Shown in pieces: positions 63,313 through 64,000 of a DNA stretch of 64,000 nucleotides. The translations under genes were made by a program, and so were the position numbers. Source of the DNA: Aquimarina sp042434915. GTDB taxonomy: Bacteria > Bacteroidota > Bacteroidia > Flavobacteriales > Flavobacteriaceae. Where the stretch lies: NCBI RefSeq assembly GCF_042434915.1, contig NZ_CP170198.1, positions 3,162,001 through 3,226,000 on the forward strand, written 5' to 3'. Each line of letters begins with the position of its first letter. Positions within the stretch are counted from its first letter, which is position 1. The notes under the pieces were generated by a model. That model ran no database searches and had not been told where the DNA came from. It worked only from the letters and a program-made list of their open reading frames with translations.

Positions 63313-64000
63313 ATGAAAACATCTGATGTTCTTAATATTTTAGGCGAAAATATACTCTTAGGAGAGAGTCGAACAATTAATTTTAATATTGCCAACCTTT
63401 ATACGTCTACAAAAGTTGAAATTCCAATAATTATAGAACGTTCCAAAAATCCTGGTCCTACTGTATTAATAACGGCAGGAATTCATGGAGATGAGGTAAA
63501 TGGGGTAGAGATTGTAAGACAAATTATTTCTAAAAAAATAAATAAACCTCAATGTGGAACCATTATCTGTATACCACTTTTAAATGTATTCGGATTTTTG
63601 AATATGGATCGGTTTTTTCCAGACGGACGAGATCTTAATCGCGTATTTCCTGGATCAAAGAATGGTTCTTTAGCTAGTCAATTTGCGTATCAGTTTACCA
63701 ACGAAATCTTACCAGTAGCAGATTATTGTCTAGATTTTCATACAGGTGGAGGGAGTCGATTTAATGCAGCACATATTCGGGTAGACCCTTCAAATGCAGA
63801 GTTGATGAAATTAGCCGAAATCTTTGACGCACCATTTACATTGTTATCAAAAAATGTCGATGGCTCGTTTAGGGCTACTTGCTCAAAAAAAGATATCAAA
63901 ATTTTACTTTTTGAGGGTGGTAAATCTCAAAACAGCAATAAAGATATAGCAAAAGAAGGGGTTACAGGTACAATGAGAATCCTTAAGCATCTCAAAATGC
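63313..64000 (+). CDS. succinylglutamate desuccinylase/aspartoacylase-like protein (3' end outside window)
   Basis: At least 229 codons are open from ATG 63313 to the right edge. Zn-site motifs of the AstE/AspA family are present: GIHGDEVNG (His, Glu; about 58-66), the RDLNRVFPG motif (about 108-116) and DFHTGGG (His; about 144). This is an M14-like carboxypeptidase fold that removes acyl groups from amino acids or terminal residues. It starts 17 bp after rimK, so it belongs to the same operon. Whether it acts on a RimK product is inference. Confidence 0.85.
   Translation, partial: MKTSDVLNILGENILLGESRTINFNIANLYTSTKVEIPIIIERSKNPGPTVLITAGIHGDEVNGVEIVRQIISKKINKPQCGTIICIPLLNVFGFLNMDRFFPDGRDLNRVFPGSKNGSLASQFAYQFTNEILPVADYCLDFHTGGGSRFNAAHIRVDPSNAELMKLAEIFDAPFTLLSKNVDGSFRATCSKKDIKILLFEGGKSQNSNKDIAKEGVTGTMRILKHLKM

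Overview
The window is a compact, AT-rich chromosomal segment of a member of the Bacteroidota, almost certainly a gliding-lineage Flavobacteriaceae. The signs are a very large adhesin with a gliding-motility-associated (type IX secretion, type B) C-terminal domain next to PorP/SprF and OmpA-family genes, an Oar-like TonB receptor, Cys-poor flavobacterial forms of ribosomal protein L32 and thymidine kinase, frequent TTG/GTG starts with little Shine-Dalgarno signal, and repeated TAnnTTTG -7 boxes, the promoter motif of this phylum. No rRNA, CRISPR array, prophage or intact insertion sequence was seen.

Layout. 1-6.1 kb: the end of an AddB-like nuclease, an alpha/beta hydrolase, and a three-gene set (small His/Cys exported protein, ZnuD-like TonB receptor, lipoprotein) that looks like metal (zinc?) uptake. 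A gene-poor stretch follows with two related structured-RNA candidates, a VF530-type gene and tRNA-Gly. 6.3-18.8 kb: housekeeping and metabolic genes (GNAT, MATE, crotonase-like, QueD/PTPS, LpxH, ABC ATPase, S9 peptidase, asd, mscL, alr, tdk, an unknown acidic protein, rsmI). 18.8-19.7 kb: a decayed IS256-family element. 19.7-31 kb: AhpD-like protein, recJ, hydrolase, Gre factor, FAD oxidoreductase, the fatty-acid genes fabH-accB-accC, rpmF with its DUF177 partner, pdxA and ribE.

31.2-38.5 kb: the surface-adhesion module: a 1464-aa secreted protein with five near-identical 285-bp tandem repeats, its SprF-like partner and an OmpA/PD40 protein, ended by a strong terminator. 38.6-46.5 kb: tRNA(CAU), methylmalonyl-CoA epimerase, rbfA, LolC/E-like permease, dusB, PAP2 phosphatase, lepA, a Cof-type HAD phosphatase and a small membrane protein. 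46.6-57.6 kb (minus strand): an Oar-like TonB receptor, pgi, a lipoprotein M23 peptidase, tryptophan 2,3-dioxygenase, a DUF3108 protein, and HPPD and homogentisate dioxygenase, giving steps of Trp and Tyr catabolism. 57.7-64 kb: a patatin-BamA fusion coupled to uvrC, then divergently a coupled retropepsin-like protease / RimK-type ligase / aspartoacylase-like operon that runs off the right edge.

The most noteworthy items are the two paralogous ncRNA candidates at 5.4-5.84 kb, whose helices show compensatory changes and which each end in a terminator hairpin; the RimK-protease-deacylase operon; the homogenised adhesin repeats; the pseudoknot-like orphan leader at 54.85 kb; and the IS256 relic. 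All calls are from reading the sequence; no database search was run.
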